Part shown: positions 7,141 to 14,895 of the stretch, piece by piece | Position numbering within the stretch: position 1 is the stretch's first letter | Layout: each line of letters begins with the position of its first letter | Source of the DNA: Clostridia bacterium | Lineage (GTDB): Bacteria > Bacillota > Clostridia > Christensenellales > Aristaeellaceae | DNA: 27,106 bases | Direction of reading: 5' to 3' | Assembly: GCA_900769875.1 (NCBI GenBank) | Contig: CAAGII010000032.1 | Span: 1-27,106 of the forward strand | The notes under the pieces: generated by a model | What the model was told of the DNA's origin: nothing | Databases searched by the model: none | The model's input: only the letters and a program-made list of their open reading frames with translations | Position numbers and translations under genes: made by a program

Positions 7141-8409
7141 TTAAGTCTCGTCCCCGGCTTCATCTTCCGCGGATGCGACCGTCTCCTGCTGCGCATCTCC
7201 GGCAGCGGGCTGCGCCTGCTCCACCACGAGGTCATCGTCGCCCCGGGCGGCGCGCATGGCGCGCTCCAGCGCTTCCTTCCAGGCGTTAGCGGCAGGCTTG
7301 GGCGCGGGCGCGGGCTGCTTCTCTTCCTTGGCGGGCGCGGGCTGCGCTGGCGCAGGCTCGGCCTTTTCAGCAGGCGCGGCGCCGTCAGCGGGCTGCTGCA
7401 CGGGCTGTTTCTCAGCATCCTGCCGCGTGCGCGGCGCGCGTGCGGGTCGCTCGCGGCGCGGCTTCGGCGGACGCTCGTCGCCGCCCTCGGGCTTCCTCGC
7501 GTCATGCGCGGGCGCATCCTGTGCCGCCGTCTCCGCCTGCGGATCGTTTTCCTGTGCGTCAGGCTGCGCTTGCTCGCCCTCTGCCTGCTCATGCGCCGCA
7601 GCGCCGGGACGCTGCAGCTCCTCCAGCGGATAGTCCTTGTATTCGCTGCTGTCGCCCTTCTGGATACGTACGCGCACGCTTTCCTTGATGATGTTCAATT
7701 CGATCACCGTGCCAGCGCCGTCCGGCGTGATGACTTCGCGGCCCACGCGGGGCATCCGCTTGCGGATTTGCTCATAATTATCCTGCTCATACTTCAGGCA
7801 GCACATCAGGCGGCCGCACACGCCGCTGATCTTGATGGGATTGAGCGACAGGTTCTGCTCCTTCGCCATCTTGATGGACACGGGCTGGAAGTCGCCCAGA
7901 AACGTGCCGCAGCAGATGGGTCTGCCGCAGGGGCCAAGCCCGCCGAGCATCTTCGCCTCATCGCGCACGCCGATCTGGCGAAGCTCGATGCGGGTCTTGA
8001 ACACGCTGGCCAGATCCTTGACCAGACTGCGGAAATCCACGCGTCCATTGGCGGTGAAGTAAAACAGGATTTTGCTGTTGTCAAAGGTGTACTCCACGCT
8101 GACCAGCTTCATATCCAGCTTGTGCTCGGCAATCTTGCGCTGGCACACGGCGTAGGCTTCCTTCTCAGCCGCCTTGTTGTCCTTGGCGTGCTGGATATCC
8201 TCAGCGCCCGCAATGCGCACCACCTGCTTGAGGGGGGACTGCAGCTGCGTGTCGTCAATCTCATGCACCGCTGTAACCACCTCGCCAAACTCAATGCCGC
8301 GGGTTGTTTCCACCACCACAAAGTCGCCCGGCGTCGGCCACAGCTCGCCGGGGTCAAAAAAATACAGCTTGCCGGCGTTCTGAAAGCGAACGCCAATCAC
8401 GTTGACCAT
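7141..8409 (-). CDS. ricT: PSP1-domain regulatory protein RicT/YaaT with long Pro/Ala-rich tail
   Basis: In Bacillus, RicT (YaaT) is part of the RicAFT (Y-) complex, which binds iron-sulfur clusters, aids RNase Y processing and influences sporulation and competence. The 422-aa product has the PSP1 core (about 1-268). It contains the conserved cysteine cluster: C161, C166, C167 in GPCGRPICCGTF and C198, C203, C204 in VCGRLMCCLKYE. The tail (about 269-422) is low-complexity, rich in Pro, Ala, Glu and Gln with an Arg-rich patch, and is absent from the roughly 275-aa Bacillus protein. Start ATG at 8407-8409 after GGAGG; it overlaps the 3' end of holB by 13 nt, suggesting translational coupling. 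Whether RicA and RicF exist in this organism cannot be seen. Confidence 0.93.
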   Translation of the reverse strand: MVNVIGVRFQNAGKLYFFDPGELWPTPGDFVVVETTRGIEFGEVVTAVHEIDDTQLQSPLKQVVRIAGAEDIQHAKDNKAAEKEAYAVCQRKIAEHKLDMKLVSVEYTFDNSKILFYFTANGRVDFRSLVKDLASVFKTRIELRQIGVRDEAKMLGGLGPCGRPICCGTFLGDFQPVSIKMAKEQNLSLNPIKISGVCGRLMCCLKYEQDNYEQIRKRMPRVGREVITPDGAGTVIELNIIKESVRVRIQKGDSSEYKDYPLEELQRPGAAAHEQAEGEQAQPDAQENDPQAETAAQDAPAHDARKPEGGDERPPKPRRERPARAPRTRQDAEKQPVQQPADGAAPAEKAEPAPAQPAPAKEEKQPAPAPKPAANAWKEALERAMRAARGDDDLVVEQAQPAAGDAQQETVASAEDEAGDET

Positions 8410-9422
8410 CGGGTTTTTTCCTCCATCAGGCGCAGCAGCAGGCGTTCCACCACAGCCTGCCACGTCACCTGGCTCTCTTTCAGTTTTCTCGCCTCGCGCA
8501 CCGCGTCAAGCAGGCGCATGAAGGCAGACAGATCGGCTTTCTCAGCCATTTTTCGCCACGCGTCTGGATAGCCCGCGACCGCTGACGCGCCATAGCGGCG
8601 CAGTCTGACGAGCATCAGCGTCCGAAGCATGTCCTCCACGTCGTCGAGCAGCTCGCCGGCTTGCGCCTTGCGATCCTTCCACGACGCGGATACCCTCACA
8701 ATTTCCGAGCGGCCGGGCAGATCAAAGAAATCGCGCATCACTTCGCCCCGGCGCTGCCAGTAATCCTCGTCCACGGCGATTTCCAGCGCGCGTCCAATGG
8801 AGCCGCCGCTGACATGCAGCGCCTCCTGCATGCGCTCTCCGGGGACGTCGCGGTGCTTCAGGGCGCGCAGCACCGCATCATCCGGCCATGGATGCAGCTT
8901 AATGTGGCGGCAGCGGCTGATGATGGTGGGCAGAAGCAGATCGGGTTTCTCGGTCAGCAGCAGAAACACCGTTCCCGCGATCGGCTCCTCGAGCGTTTTC
9001 AGCAGGGCGTTCTGTGCCTGCGGATTCATCGTATCCGCCTGATCCAGCCAGATCACGCGCCTCCCGCCCTCAAAGGTGTGCGTGGAGGCAATGCGCACAA
9101 GCTCGCGCACATCCTCCACCACGATACCGGCCTTCTTCGCGTCCTCGGGACGCGGGCTGATATGCACGCCGCCTCCCACGCGGATCACGTCCGGATGCGT
9201 GCCGGCACGCACCTGACGGCACGCGCTGCACACGCCGCACGGTTTTTGAATGTCCGGCAGAGAAAGCCCCGCGAGCAATCCGCCGTCCTCGTTCCCCGCC
9301 TTGCACATCAGATACTGCGCCATCAGCCCCGCAAGCGTTTTCTTGCCCACGCCCTGCATGCCGCTGATGAGATACGCGTGGACAAACGTGCCCTCCCGCA
9401 GCGTGGTCATCAGCCCTTCCAT
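8397..9422 (-). CDS. holB: DNA polymerase III subunit delta prime
   Basis: The clamp-loader delta prime subunit helps load the sliding clamp. The product (341 aa from the chosen start) has an intact P-loop (GMQGVGKKTLA), a zinc-module cysteine set (Cys in LMCKAG, then CGVCSAC), a Walker B-like VIWLDQAD, and the SRC sensor (ISRCRHI). The start is uncertain. Sequence resembling the family N-terminus (TFDSFREQ) lies upstream of the ATG at 9420-9422, but no ATG, GTG or TTG lies in frame between the darA stop and that stretch. The next upstream ATG, at 9516-9518, lies inside darA. Position is conserved: darA, holB, ricT as in Bacillus (yaaQ, holB, yaaT). It overlaps ricT by 13 nt. Confidence 0.93.
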   Translation of the reverse strand: MEGLMTTLREGTFVHAYLISGMQGVGKKTLAGLMAQYLMCKAGNEDGGLLAGLSLPDIQKPCGVCSACRQVRAGTHPDVIRVGGGVHISPRPEDAKKAGIVVEDVRELVRIASTHTFEGGRRVIWLDQADTMNPQAQNALLKTLEEPIAGTVFLLLTEKPDLLLPTIISRCRHIKLHPWPDDAVLRALKHRDVPGERMQEALHVSGGSIGRALEIAVDEDYWQRRGEVMRDFFDLPGRSEIVRVSASWKDRKAQAGELLDDVEDMLRTLMLVRLRRYGASAVAGYPDAWRKMAEKADLSAFMRLLDAVREARKLKESQVTWQAVVERLLLRLMEEKTRWST

Positions 9423-9492
9423 GACCGCGCCCTGCTCCCGGAAGCTGTCAAAGGTGACGCCGCCTTCCCCGCCGGTATCGGGGTGGCAATGC

Positions 9493-9822
9493 TTACAGCT
9501 TGGCGAACTGTTCCACATTGAGCACAAACACCGTCGCGCCGCCCACCATCACCTCAATGGGATAGGGCGAGTACGCGCCGCTCACCCCCGCCATGGAGGT
9601 CGGCACCGTCGCCATCTGCTTGCGGCTCTTGCAGATCTTTTCGATGACGTTCATGGCTGCGTCCAGCTTCTGGTCATCCACGCCGATGAGCAGCGTGGTG
9701 TTGCCCGCGCGGAGGAAGCCGCCGGTGGTCGCCAGCTTGGTCACGCCAAAGCCCTCGTTCATCAGCTTGCTTACCAGACGGGAGGCGTCCTCATCCTGTA
9801 CAATGGCAATAATCAGCTTCAT
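9493..9822 (-). CDS. darA: Cyclic di-AMP receptor DarA (PII-like, YaaQ)
   Basis: DarA/PstA is a trimeric PII-like protein that binds cyclic di-AMP; its downstream partner is still poorly defined. The 109-aa length is typical. The ligand-binding loop ATTGGFLRAGNTT (31-43) is intact, and the start MKLIIAIVQDED is characteristic. Start ATG at 9820-9822 with GGAGG upstream. It is the first gene of darA-holB-ricT and has its own promoter, divergent from the marR promoter. In Bacillus the neighbour is yaaR or tmk; here a marR exporter operon lies upstream instead. Confidence 0.95.
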   Translation of the reverse strand: MKLIIAIVQDEDASRLVSKLMNEGFGVTKLATTGGFLRAGNTTLLIGVDDQKLDAAMNVIEKICKSRKQMATVPTSMAGVSGAYSPYPIEVMVGGATVFVLNVEQFAKL

Positions 9823-9877
9823 CTATGGAAAACCTCCTTCATTCCAACTGAGTCAGAAAGCATTCTTCTCCGTTTAT

Positions 9878-9906
9878 AGTATATCGCATGATGTACGAAA
9901 TTGCAA
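9878..9906 (-). promoter_or_regulatory. darA-holB-ricT promoter
   Basis: Minus-strand TTGCAA (plus 9901-9906), 17-nt spacer, TATACT (plus 9878-9883). It is back-to-back with the marR promoter; the two -35 boxes are about 24 nt apart. The -35 TTGCAA resembles a half-site of the marR palindrome (TTGCA), which may be chance. Confidence 0.75.
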
Positions 9907-9930
9907 GCGAAGGCAAAGAAAGAACAGTCA

Positions 9931-9959
9931 TTGACACCGCTGGCAAAGCCTGCTATAAT
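9931..9959 (+). promoter_or_regulatory. marR-abcAB promoter (perfect consensus)
   Basis: TTGACA (9931-9936), 17-nt spacer, TATAAT (9954-9959) preceded by TGC. Both hexamers match the sigma-A consensus exactly, so the unrepressed promoter should be very strong. This fits a tightly repressed operon. Confidence 0.92.
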
Positions 9960-9975
9960 CGTTGCATATGCAACG
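9960..9975 (+). promoter_or_regulatory. Probable MarR operator: perfect 16-bp palindrome at the start of transcription
   Basis: CGTTGCATATGCAACG is an exact inverted repeat that begins at the base after the -10 hexamer and spans the expected transcription start (near 9966). Size and symmetry fit MarR-family dimer sites. Binding here would block RNA polymerase, giving autorepression of marR and the exporter genes. That MarR binds it is inferred from position. Confidence 0.8.
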
Positions 9976-9993
9976 AATGAAGGAGGCCATACC

Positions 9994-10449
9994 ATGATTT
10001 CATTGATGCGGCAGATATCCGTCACCTACCGCTGCGCCCTGCTGTACCGCGAGCAGGAGCTGGACGGCACCGGGCTGACCGGCTATCAGACGCCCTATCT
10101 GCTGGCGCTGTACCGCGAACCGGGGCTGACGCAGGAGGAGCTTGCGCGCAGGATGGACGTCAACAAAAGCACCATCACCCGCCAGCTTGCAATGCTGGAA
10201 GAAAAGGGCTACATATACCGGATGTCCGATGAAAACGATCGCCGGATGCTTCGCGTGTACCCCACCGAAAGGGCAGTGGCGCTCAGGCCCCGCCTGATGG
10301 AGGTGCTCGCCCGATGGAGCGACTACCTGATGGGCAACCTGAAGGAGGACGAGCGCGAGACGCTGCTCCGCCTGATGATGCGCGTGGCGGACCGCGCGGA
10401 GACGTACGTCAAGGAGCTGTGCGGCACTAAGGGAGGATCCAGAGCATGA
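9994..10449 (+). CDS. MarR family transcriptional regulator
   Basis: A 151-aa winged-helix regulator of the MarR family. The DNA-binding core reads GLTQEELARRMDVNKSTITRQLAMLEEKGYIYR, with the wing DENDRRMLRVYPTERA typical of the family; long helices at both ends form the dimer interface. The ATG at 9994-9996 follows AAGGAGG; the longer upstream reading runs across the promoter and was rejected. Its stop overlaps the next start as ATGA, so it is translationally coupled to the exporter. This arrangement is common: the regulator represses its own exporter operon and is released by a transported or related ligand. The ligand is unknown. Confidence 0.93.
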   Translation: MISLMRQISVTYRCALLYREQELDGTGLTGYQTPYLLALYREPGLTQEELARRMDVNKSTITRQLAMLEEKGYIYRMSDENDRRMLRVYPTERAVALRPRLMEVLARWSDYLMGNLKEDERETLLRLMMRVADRAETYVKELCGTKGGSRA

Positions 10450-12161
10450 GAATGGTACTGCGCTACCTGCGTCCACAGTACGCGAAAATGGCGCTTCAGC
10501 TGACCATCAAGATGGGCGGCACCATGGTGGAGCTGCTGCTGCCCAGCCTGCTTTCGGTGATTCTGAACACCTGTGCCCGGCAGGGGGATTCCTCCGGCGT
10601 GTGGCGCATGGGCGCGCTGATGCTGCTCTGCGCCGCGCTGGCATGGCTTGGCAACGTATCGGCCAATTACCTATCCACCGTAATTTCCCGCGACTGCACC
10701 CTTGCCATCCGGCGCGACCTGTTTGCGAAGTGCGCCGCGCTGTCCGCCGCGCAGCGCGACTATCTGACGGAGGCGTCCATTCTCTCGCGCCTGACCAGCG
10801 ACACCTACAATGTGCATAACATGATCGACCGCATGCAGCGCATCGGCATCCGCGCGCCGATTCTGCTGCTGGGCGGCATCATCGTGTCTTTCGGCATGGA
10901 GCCGACGCTCACGCTGGTGCTCATCTGCACGCTGCCGGTGCTTGCGGTGGTGGTCGTGCTCTCCAGCAAAAAGGGCGTGCCGCTCTTCACACAGGTGCAG
11001 CAGGCGCAGGACCGTATGGTGCGTAAGATTCAGGAGAACATGACCGGCAGCCGCATCATCCGCGCGCTCAGCTGTACCGGGCGTGAGCAGGAGGAGTTTG
11101 ACGCCATCAACGAGCGTCTCGCCGCCAGTCAGCGCACCGCGGATCTGACCATGGCCGCCGTCGGCCCTGTCACGAGCTTTGTGCTCAACGCCGGTCTGGC
11201 GCTGGTGGTGCTGGTGGGCGCGTGGCGCGTCAGCCTCGGCGTCACGGAGCCGGGCACGATCATCGCCTTCCTTTCGTATTTCACCATCATCCTCAACGCG
11301 CTTCTGATGATTAGCAGGATCTTCGTCATGTACTCCAAGGGCTCGGCCAGCGCACGCCGCATCGAGGAGGTCATGGAGCTGCCGGGCGAGCTGCTCACGC
11401 AGGAGCGGAATACAGCGCCACAGGAGAATCCGCCGCATGTGCAATTTGACCATGTGACCTTCTCCTACAACAAGCGTCAGCCCAACGTGCAGGATCTGTC
11501 CTTCTCCATCAGGCACGGGCAAACGCTGGGCGTGATCGGCCCGACCGGCAGCGGCAAATCCACCCTGCTCGCGCTGATGCTGCGCCTCTACGACGCGGAC
11601 AGCGGCACGATTCTCCTTGACGGCGTGCCCATCCGGCAGCTTGGCGATGAGGAACTGCGCAGCAGGGTTGGCGTTGTGTTCCAGAACGATTTCCTGATGG
11701 CGGATACCATTGGCGAAAACATCCGTTTTGAGCGCGACGTGAAGGAGGACGGCCTCCGCCGCGCCATTGAAAGCGCACAGGCCGGGTTTATCGAGAAAAA
11801 GGAGGGCGGGCTGGATTTCCGCCTTCATGTGAAGGGGCGCAATCTTTCCGGCGGGCAGCAGCAGCGCGTGCTGATCGCCCGGGCGCTCGCGGATGATCCG
11901 AGGCTGCTGCTGCTGGACGACTGCTCCTCCGCGCTGGATTACCGCACCGACCGCGAGCTGCGGCGGGCGCTGCGCACACGGCACAGTCGCGCAACCACGG
12001 TGATCGTGGCGCAGCGCGTCTCCGCCGTGATGGCGGCAGACCTGATCCTTGTGATGGACGGCGGACGCATCGCGGGCAGCGGCACCCATGAGGAGCTGAT
12101 GCAGCATTGTCCCATGTACGCCGAGCTTTGCCGCATCCAGCTGGGAGGTGACGCAGCATGA
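10446..12161 (+). CDS. Heterodimeric ABC exporter subunit with degenerate ATPase site (TM287-like)
   Basis: A 571-aa half-transporter: six-helix exporter-type membrane domain (about 10-310) and an ATPase domain (about 335-571). Walker A GPTGSGKS (365-372) and signature LSGGQ (467-471) are canonical. The Walker B end is LLLLDDCSSALD with D492 where the catalytic Glu should be, and the switch His is Q523 (VAQRVS). The same two changes mark TM287 of the TM287/288 heterodimer, so this subunit supplies the non-hydrolytic site and the good signature motif for its partner. It overlaps marR (ATGA) and abcB (ATGA). Likely exports a drug, peptide or lipid-like compound; the substrate cannot be inferred. 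Confidence 0.94.
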   Translation: MRMVLRYLRPQYAKMALQLTIKMGGTMVELLLPSLLSVILNTCARQGDSSGVWRMGALMLLCAALAWLGNVSANYLSTVISRDCTLAIRRDLFAKCAALSAAQRDYLTEASILSRLTSDTYNVHNMIDRMQRIGIRAPILLLGGIIVSFGMEPTLTLVLICTLPVLAVVVVLSSKKGVPLFTQVQQAQDRMVRKIQENMTGSRIIRALSCTGREQEEFDAINERLAASQRTADLTMAAVGPVTSFVLNAGLALVVLVGAWRVSLGVTEPGTIIAFLSYFTIILNALLMISRIFVMYSKGSASARRIEEVMELPGELLTQERNTAPQENPPHVQFDHVTFSYNKRQPNVQDLSFSIRHGQTLGVIGPTGSGKSTLLALMLRLYDADSGTILLDGVPIRQLGDEELRSRVGVVFQNDFLMADTIGENIRFERDVKEDGLRRAIESAQAGFIEKKEGGLDFRLHVKGRNLSGGQQQRVLIARALADDPRLLLLDDCSSALDYRTDRELRRALRTRHSRATTVIVAQRVSAVMAADLILVMDGGRIAGSGTHEELMQHCPMYAELCRIQLGGDAA

Positions 12162-13948
12162 CCATGCGTGGACCCGGCCGCCCCATGGCGACCGACCGCC
12201 CGAAGCAGAAGTCCTCCCAGGTGCTGCGCCGTCTGGGACGGTATCTCCTTCCCCACAGGAGCGTGCTCGTCATCGCGTCGCTCCTGAGCGTCCTTGGCAA
12301 TGTACTGGCGCTGCTTTCGCCAAAGCTTTCCGGCGCGGCCATTGACGCGATGCTTCCCGAGGGCGTGCAATTCGGCGTGGTGGGCTATTATGTGGCGTGG
12401 ATGATCGTGGTCGCGCTGCTCTCCGCGCTTCTGTCGTTCCTCATGTCCGCGCTGATGATCCGCTTGAGCCGGGGCGTGGTCAAGCAGATGCGCAGGGATC
12501 TGTTCAACCATCTCACATCGCTGCCCATCAGCTTCTTTGACACGCGCCAGACGGGCGATGTGATTTCCATCCTCTCCTATGATGTGGATACGGTCGGCGC
12601 GTCGCTCTCCACCGACATCACGCAGATTCTGACCAGCCTGATTACCGTGGTCGGCTCGTTTTCCATGATGCTCACCATATCGCCGCCGCTGGTGCTGGTG
12701 TTTCTTGTCACCATCCCGATGAGCATTCTCTTTACCCGCTTCCGCGCGAAGGTTGTCCGCCCGCTCTACGGCAAGCGCTCGCGGGCGCTGGGCGCGCTCA
12801 ACGGCTTCAGCGAGGAGGCGGTGAGCGGCCTCAAAACCATCCGCGCCTACCACCGGGAAAAAGCGTTCTGCGAGCGCTTCCACGAGCACAACGAGCTTGC
12901 TTCCTCCGCCACGCAGCGCGCGGACGGCGCGGCATGCTTCAACGGCCCGACCGTCAATCTGATCAACAATCTCTCCCTCGCGCTGGTCAGCGTGTTCGGC
13001 TCCCTGATGTATATGCAGGGCGCAGTTACGCTTGGCAGCATCTCCAGCTTTGTGCTTTACTCACGCAAGTTCTCCGGCCCCATCAACGAGTTCGCCAACC
13101 TGATTTCCGAGCTGCAGTCCGCGCTGGCCGCGGCGGAGCGCGTGCTGAGCCTGTGCGATCTGCCCAGCGAGCCGCCGGACGCGGAGGACGCGCTGCGCCT
13201 TGATGCGTGCAGGGGCGAGGTTCGCTTCCGCGACGTATCCTTCGGATACACGGCGGACAAAACCGTGGTGCATCACATCGACTTCACGGCGCAGCCCGGG
13301 CAGACCATCGCCATCGTGGGCGAGACCGGCTGCGTCAAGACGACGCTCATCAATCTGCTGATGCGCTTCTATGACGTGACGCAGGGCGTCATCGAGCTGG
13401 ATGGTGTGGACATCCGCCGCTACACGCGCTCGAGCCTGCGCAGCCAGTTCACCATGGTGCTGCAGGACACCTGGCTCTTTGACGGTACCATCGCGGAGAA
13501 CATCGCCTACGGACGTGAAAACGCCACGCAGGAGGAGATCGTCGCCGCAGCGAAGGCCGCGCACATTCATGACATGATCCTGTCCATGCCCGACGGCTAC
13601 AGCACCCGCATTACGGGCGGCGGCGAGAGCATCTCCAAGGGGCAGAAGCAGCTGCTGACCATCGCCCGTGCCATGCTGCTGGACGCGCGCATGCTGATTC
13701 TGGACGAAGCGACCTCCAATGTGGATACGCAGACTGAGCGCCGCATCCAGTCCGCCATGCTGGGGTTGATGAAGGGGCGCACCTGCTTTGTCATCGCGCA
13801 CAGGCTATCCACCATCGCGGGCGCAGACCGCATTCTTGTGATGGACAAAGGCCGCATTGTGGAGCACGGAACCCATCCGGAGCTGCTCGCAAGGGGCGGC
13901 GTGTACGCCGCGCTCTATCAGGCGCAGTTCGATTCGCCCGCCTCTTGA
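12158..13948 (+). CDS. Heterodimeric ABC exporter subunit, consensus-site partner with altered Walker A (TM288-like)
   Basis: A 596-aa half-transporter with an N-terminal extension (about 30 residues), six-helix membrane domain (about 35-330) and ATPase domain. Catalytic Walker B E517 (MLILDEATSNVD) and switch H548 (IAHRLST) are present; the signature is ISKGQ (492-496), the weakened form usual in this partner. It resembles TM288. The surprise is Walker A GETGCVKT (388-395): the Gly before the invariant Lys is V393 (codon GTC), where GCGK is expected. This is the P-loop of the site that should hydrolyse ATP. The start overlaps the preceding stop (ATGA), with GGGAGGTG upstream. No terminator follows; the stop codon lies inside the -35 of the next promoter. 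Confidence 0.94.
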   Translation: MTMRGPGRPMATDRPKQKSSQVLRRLGRYLLPHRSVLVIASLLSVLGNVLALLSPKLSGAAIDAMLPEGVQFGVVGYYVAWMIVVALLSALLSFLMSALMIRLSRGVVKQMRRDLFNHLTSLPISFFDTRQTGDVISILSYDVDTVGASLSTDITQILTSLITVVGSFSMMLTISPPLVLVFLVTIPMSILFTRFRAKVVRPLYGKRSRALGALNGFSEEAVSGLKTIRAYHREKAFCERFHEHNELASSATQRADGAACFNGPTVNLINNLSLALVSVFGSLMYMQGAVTLGSISSFVLYSRKFSGPINEFANLISELQSALAAAERVLSLCDLPSEPPDAEDALRLDACRGEVRFRDVSFGYTADKTVVHHIDFTAQPGQTIAIVGETGCVKTTLINLLMRFYDVTQGVIELDGVDIRRYTRSSLRSQFTMVLQDTWLFDGTIAENIAYGRENATQEEIVAAAKAAHIHDMILSMPDGYSTRITGGGESISKGQKQLLTIARAMLLDARMLILDEATSNVDTQTERRIQSAMLGLMKGRTCFVIAHRLSTIAGADRILVMDKGRIVEHGTHPELLARGGVYAALYQAQFDSPAS

Positions 13949-13973
13949 CAAGCGCGGGCAAATCGCCTACACT
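13945..13973 (+). promoter_or_regulatory. Promoter of the DUF4867-like gene
   Basis: TTGACA (13945-13950), 17-nt spacer, TACACT (13968-13973). The TGA stop codon of the exporter gene (13946-13948) lies inside the -35 hexamer. A hairpin with 6-bp arms, GCTTCC/GGAAGC (13989-14002), sits in the short leader. Confidence 0.7.
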
Positions 13974-14027
13974 ATCTATCAGAATCCCGCTTCCCCGGAA
14001 GCCATGGATAGAAAGGATGCATGAAAA

Positions 14028-14660
14028 ATGAACATTCAGTCCGTATTTGACGCTACCTTTGCGCCCTATGGCCGCGTGGTCGAGGGTTATCCGACCGCAG
14101 GTCTGATGGAAGCCCTGCGCGCCACCCCCTGCACCGACGCCGTGGTGTATGTGCCCCGCGACGAGTCCCTGCACGCTGCGCCTGAGGCGGAAGCCATCGG
14201 CGAGGCGCTCTTTGGCGGCATGCCCTATCAGCTGGGCTGGTGCAACGGCAGGAACACCAAGCTGAACTGCCTTGAATATCACCGCGACAGCGAATTTAAC
14301 CTCGGCACGGAGGACTTCATCCTGCTGCTTGCCAAGCAGGACGAAATCACAGACGGCGTGCTGGACACCGGGAAGGTTGCCGCGTTCCGCTGCCCCGCCG
14401 GCGTGATGATTGAGGTTTACGCCACCACGCTCCACTATGCCCCCTGCTCCGCCGCGAAGGGCGCGCCCTTCCATGTGATGGTCGCTCTGCCCGCCATGAC
14501 CAACACCGATTATCGTCCCGCAAACAACGCAAACGCCATGGACGCCATGCTCTGGGCGCGCAACAAGTGGCTGCTTGCGCATCCCGAAAGCAGCGAGGCC
14601 GCGCAGGGCGCGGTGGTCGCGCTGACCGGCGTGAACATCGACATTGCCTCCGATATCTGA
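14028..14660 (+). CDS. DUF4867-like cupin-type protein of unknown function
   Basis: A 210-aa soluble protein that I place in the DUF4867 family from its overall sequence; the function is not known. Central and C-terminal segments look like a cupin barrel: LEYHRDSEFNLGTEDF contains E83, H85 and E89, and GVMIEVYATTLHYAPC contains E129 and H136, a pattern that could hold a metal. Family members often sit among sugar-metabolism genes; here it is a single-gene unit between the exporter operon and a strong terminator, and no sugar gene adjoins it. Start ATG at 14028-14030 with GAAAGGA upstream; the ATG at 14021 is out of frame. The family name is from memory and would need a profile search. Confidence 0.8.
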   Translation: MNIQSVFDATFAPYGRVVEGYPTAGLMEALRATPCTDAVVYVPRDESLHAAPEAEAIGEALFGGMPYQLGWCNGRNTKLNCLEYHRDSEFNLGTEDFILLLAKQDEITDGVLDTGKVAAFRCPAGVMIEVYATTLHYAPCSAAKGAPFHVMVALPAMTNTDYRPANNANAMDAMLWARNKWLLAHPESSEAAQGAVVALTGVNIDIASDI

Positions 14661-14670
14661 CGTCTCCGCG

Positions 14671-14708
14671 CCGCCCGTTTCCGCCCGATGGAAACGGGCG
14701 GTTCTTTT
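14671..14708 (+). terminator. Strong intrinsic terminator after the DUF4867-like gene
   Basis: A perfect 12-bp stem, CCGCCCGTTTCC/GGAAACGGGCGG (14671-14682 and 14690-14701), with a 7-nt loop followed by TTCTTTT. Confidence 0.92.
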
Positions 14709-14745
14709 GGCCCATGCCAGAGCGCATGGATTCGTCACCGGAGCG

Positions 14746-14790
14746 AAAAACGGCATGCTTCTGCGCGTTTGGTGCAGAGCATGCCGTTTT
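14746..14790 (-). terminator. Bidirectional terminator between convergent units
   Basis: A 13-bp stem, AAAACGGCATGCT/AGCATGCCGTTTT (14747-14759 and 14778-14790), extended after one bulged T by CTGC/GCAG. It has T-tracts on both strands (five Ts on the minus strand). It ends the HD-GYP transcript and backs up the terminator of the DUF4867-like gene. Confidence 0.85.
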
Positions 14791-14811
14791 CCGTCCCGCC
14801 GGGGCTGAGCA

Positions 14812-14874
14812 TCAGTCAAAGCGCAGCGGCCTGAGCAGCAGCCGCCTGGTCTCGATGCTCCGTTCCATGGCCAT
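14812..14874 (-). pseudogene. Remnant of a RimJ/RimL-type GNAT gene (first 20 codons only)
   Basis: A 20-codon reading frame with a good ribosome site (GGAG, 7-nt spacing) lies 21 nt after the stop of the HD-GYP gene. Its sequence, with IETRRLLLRPLRFD, is the classic N-terminal strand of RimJ/RimL-like acetyltransferases (E-T-x-R-L-x-L-R-P). It stops at TGA exactly where the family continues with D-A, and the next 60 bases are a terminator hairpin with no further homology in any frame I could read. I infer a deletion that removed the rest of a downstream operon gene. It could still be translated as a short peptide. Confidence 0.6.
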
Positions 14875-14895
14875 ATCAATTCTCCAATCAGATCG

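Noticed and set aside
7093..8571. 492-codon plus-strand open frame
   Set aside because: Antisense to ricT; arginine/leucine-rich shadow sequence without a ribosome site.
10671..12107. 478-codon minus-strand open frame
   Set aside because: Antisense to the first exporter subunit; no family motifs and no start signals.
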